Shown in pieces: positions 6,168 through 7,649 of a stretch of DNA of 7,649 bases. The notes under the pieces were generated by a model. That model did not search any database and had not been told where the DNA came from. It saw nothing but the letters and a program-made list of their open reading frames with translations. How positions within the stretch are numbered: the stretch's first letter is position 1; each line of letters opens with the position of its first letter. A program made the translations under genes and the position numbers. The stretch comes from Methylobacterium sp. (GTDB taxonomy: Bacteria > Pseudomonadota > Alphaproteobacteria > Rhizobiales > Beijerinckiaceae), in the NCBI GenBank assembly GCA_021154065.1, contig JAJKJG010000018.1:1-7649 (forward strand). Reading direction: 5' to 3'.

Positions 6168-6185
6168 CGGCGGGGACGGCCCCGC
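6155..6185. terminator. Two overlapping, mutually exclusive hairpins between convergent genes
   Basis: Hairpin A pairs CCCGCCG (6155-6161) with CGGCGGG (6168-6174) around loop CAATAG, which includes the stop codon of the cysteine-synthase-like gene. Hairpin B pairs GCGGGG (6170-6175) with CCCCGC (6180-6185) around ACGG. They share 6170-6174, so only one can form at a time. No T tract follows on either strand. The position between two convergent genes suggests a bidirectional transcription end or a 3'-end protector. Confidence 0.45.
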
Positions 6186-6186
6186 T

Positions 6187-6441
6187 TCAGCAGATCGCAC
6201 CCGGCGCGCAGGCCCGGGCGGGCGGGAACATCTGCTGCTGCTGGAGCTGGTTGCGCAGCGCGTTGATCTCGAACTGGTTCTGCTGGGTGAAGCTTCTCTG
6301 CTGCTGCTGCAGCTCGAGGGCGCGGTTGTTGTCGATGATCTGGCGCTCCGCCCGGCTCGTCGTCGGCAGGCGCTCGACCTGGGCGAGCGCGGCGGTCGCG
6401 GCGAGGGCCGAAAATCCCGCGGCGAGGATGAGGGCGCGCAT
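6187..6441 (-). CDS. Small exported glutamine-rich protein, function unknown
   Basis: An 84-residue protein with a signal peptide (MRALILAAGFSALAATAALA, cleavage likely before Q21). The mature part of about 64 residues has VERLPTTSRAERQIIDNNRA and then a helical, glutamine-rich stretch (44-70) with two QQQQ blocks (45-48 and 67-70). It ends in a proline/cysteine tail with C78 and C84. The middle is predicted to be a short coiled coil. The start at 6441 is fixed by AGGAGA five bases upstream. I recognise this as a type of hypothetical protein common in Hyphomicrobiales, but know of no function. It is divergent from uvrD and convergent with the cysteine-synthase-like gene (19 bp between stops). 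A periplasmic or envelope-associated role is only inferred from the signal peptide. Confidence 0.75.
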   Translation of the reverse strand: MRALILAAGFSALAATAALAQVERLPTTSRAERQIIDNNRALELQQQQRSFTQQNQFEINALRNQLQQQQMFPPARACAPGAIC

Positions 6442-6589
6442 CGGCGTCTCCTGAAATCGGCGTCTCAAGACCCCATGTAGGGATGACACGCCGCCGGTAC
6501 GAGGCTCCGACCCGTCCGCCCGACGCCTGTGCATGCGAACCGGCCCGGCCTCGACGCCGTTCGCCTTTTGGTCCAGAGCTTTGTCAGCC

Positions 6590-7649
6590 ATGAATCGCCC
6601 CGAGCCGATCGGCGCACCGCCCTTCCGCGACAGCCTGCCCGAGCCGAAGCCCGGGTCGCTGTCGGCGCGCGCCCGCGCCGCCGTGGGGCCGCAGGCGGCC
6701 GCCTATCTTGCCGGCCTCAACCCCGAGCAGCGCCAGGCGGTCGAGGCGACGGAGGGGCCGGTGCTCGTGCTCGCCGGCGCCGGCACCGGCAAGACCCGGG
6801 TGCTGACGACCCGCATCGCCCACCTGATCGCGACCGCGAAGGCGCGGCCGTTCGACATCCTCGCCGTCACCTTCACCAACAAGGCGGCGCGCGAGATGAA
6901 GGAGCGGGTCGGCGCGCTCGTCGGCTCGATCGCCGAGGGCATGCCCTGGCTCGGCACCTTCCACTCGATCGGCACCAAGGTGCTGCGCCGCCACGCCGAG
7001 CTCGTCGGCTTGAAATCCGACTTCACCATCCTCGGCGTCGACGACCAGCTGCGCCTGATGAAGCAGGTCATCGAGGCCGCCGACATCGACGAGAAGCGCT
7101 GGCCGGCGCGCCAGCTCGCGGCCCAGATCGACGGCTGGAAGAACCGCGGCCTCGATCCTGCCCATGTGCCGCCGGGCGAGGCCGCCGCCTTCGCCTTCGG
7201 CAAGGGCGGCGAGCTCTACGCCGCCTATCAGGCCCGTCTCAAGACGCTCAACGCCGCCGATTTCGGCGACCTCCTGCTCGAATGCCTGCGCCTGTGGCGC
7301 GACAACCCCGAGGTCCTCGGCCTCTACCAGAACCGCTTCCGCTACATGCTGGTCGACGAGTACCAGGACACGAACGTCGCCCAGTACCTGTGGCTGCGCC
7401 TCCTAGCGCAGACGCGGAAGAACCTCGCTTGCGTCGGCGACGACGACCAGTCGATCTATGGCTGGCGCGGCGCCGAGGTCGACAACATCCTGCGCTTCGA
7501 GCACGACTTCCCGGGCGCCAAGGTGGTCCGCCTCGAGCGCAACTACCGCTCGACCGGCCACATCCTCGCCGCCGCCTCCGGGCTTATCGCCAGGAACGAG
7601 GGGCGCCTCGGCAAGACGCTGCGCACCGAGGACGTGCCCGGCGAGAAGC
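6590..7649 (+). CDS. uvrD: UvrD/PcrA-type ATP-dependent DNA helicase (superfamily 1), N-terminal part
   Basis: The first 353 codons of a 3'-to-5' DNA helicase that continues past the right edge. UvrD unwinds DNA in nucleotide excision repair and mismatch repair (family knowledge). Motifs appear in the canonical order: Q motif LNPEQRQAV (43-51), Walker A AGAGTGKT (62-69), motif Ia VTFTNKAAREM (93-103), motif Ib GTFHSIG (122-128), Walker B LVDEYQDTN (254-262), motif III VGDDDQSIYGWRGA (282-295) and motif IV ERNYRST (316-322). The 1A and 1B domains are complete and 2A has begun. An N-terminal extension of about 40 residues precedes the Q motif, rich in proline, alanine and arginine. The start ATG at 6590 has only a weak purine stretch upstream (AGAG around 6574). 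All catalytic residues visible are intact. Rep or another UvrD paralogue cannot be excluded without the C-terminus. Confidence 0.93.
   Translation, partial: MNRPEPIGAPPFRDSLPEPKPGSLSARARAAVGPQAAAYLAGLNPEQRQAVEATEGPVLVLAGAGTGKTRVLTTRIAHLIATAKARPFDILAVTFTNKAAREMKERVGALVGSIAEGMPWLGTFHSIGTKVLRRHAELVGLKSDFTILGVDDQLRLMKQVIEAADIDEKRWPARQLAAQIDGWKNRGLDPAHVPPGEAAAFAFGKGGELYAAYQARLKTLNAADFGDLLLECLRLWRDNPEVLGLYQNRFRYMLVDEYQDTNVAQYLWLRLLAQTRKNLACVGDDDQSIYGWRGAEVDNILRFEHDFPGAKVVRLERNYRSTGHILAAASGLIARNEGRLGKTLRTEDVPGEK

Noticed and set aside
5144..6454. A 436-codon plus-strand frame overlapping the cysteine-synthase-like gene
   Set aside because: It is a shifted frame of that gene, arginine-rich and without any family pattern, while the accepted frame has a full set of PLP-enzyme motifs.
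6442..6589. Intergenic region between the glutamine-rich protein gene and uvrD, checked for a LexA (SOS) box or promoter
   Set aside because: I saw no GTTC-N7-GTTC alphaproteobacterial LexA site and no well-spaced promoter pair, so no regulatory site is claimed.

Overview
The window looks like a chromosomal segment from a GC-rich alphaproteobacterium, most likely of the order Hyphomicrobiales (Rhizobiales). The reasons are strong G/C preference at third codon positions, long stop-free antisense frames, and recognisable alphaproteobacterial protein types: a short YARHG-domain secreted protein, an AsmA-like N-terminus, an Nramp transporter with a candidate Fur/Mur-type operator, and a UvrD helicase with a roughly 40-residue N-terminal extension. 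I see no rRNA, tRNA, CRISPR array, insertion sequence, attachment site or phage gene.

Layout. The left edge (minus strand, 1-65) is the first 21 codons of an AsmA-like membrane protein. Upstream of it, also on the minus strand, is a complete FAD-dependent D-lactate-dehydrogenase-type oxidoreductase (154-1569) with a clear terminator (126-147). Divergent from it is a hot-dog thioesterase-family gene (1784-2352, plus) broken by a net one-base loss near 2060. It converges, 11 bp apart, on two small genes for exported proteins on the minus strand: a cupin (2672-3073) followed by a YARHG-domain protein (2364-2633). Next come an Nramp manganese/divalent metal transporter, mntH (3161-4516, minus), and a MarR-family regulator (4653-5126, minus). 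They share a strand but are separated by a terminator hairpin (4599-4631), and mntH has its own promoter and a 21-bp operator-like inverted repeat overlapping the predicted transcription start. Divergent from marR is a PLP-dependent cysteine-synthase-family enzyme (5175-6167, plus) with a non-canonical substrate loop. A perfect 14-bp palindrome (5131-5144) lies in the shared control region. A small glutamine-rich exported protein (6187-6441, minus) and the first 353 codons of a UvrD/PcrA helicase (6590 to the right edge, plus) complete the window.

How the genes relate. Three regulatory units can be read from the sequence. (i) mntH is an isolated, probably metal-repressed manganese-import unit. 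(ii) The marR / cysteine-synthase-like pair is a divergent regulator-enzyme module, probably autoregulated and ligand- or redox-responsive. (iii) The cupin and YARHG genes may form a small operon for periplasmic proteins of unknown role. The rest is ordinary metabolism and DNA repair. I found no clear undescribed multi-gene system. The best leads are the regulator-enzyme pair with its palindromic operator and altered active-site loop, the metal-operator arrangement at mntH, and the frameshifted thioesterase.
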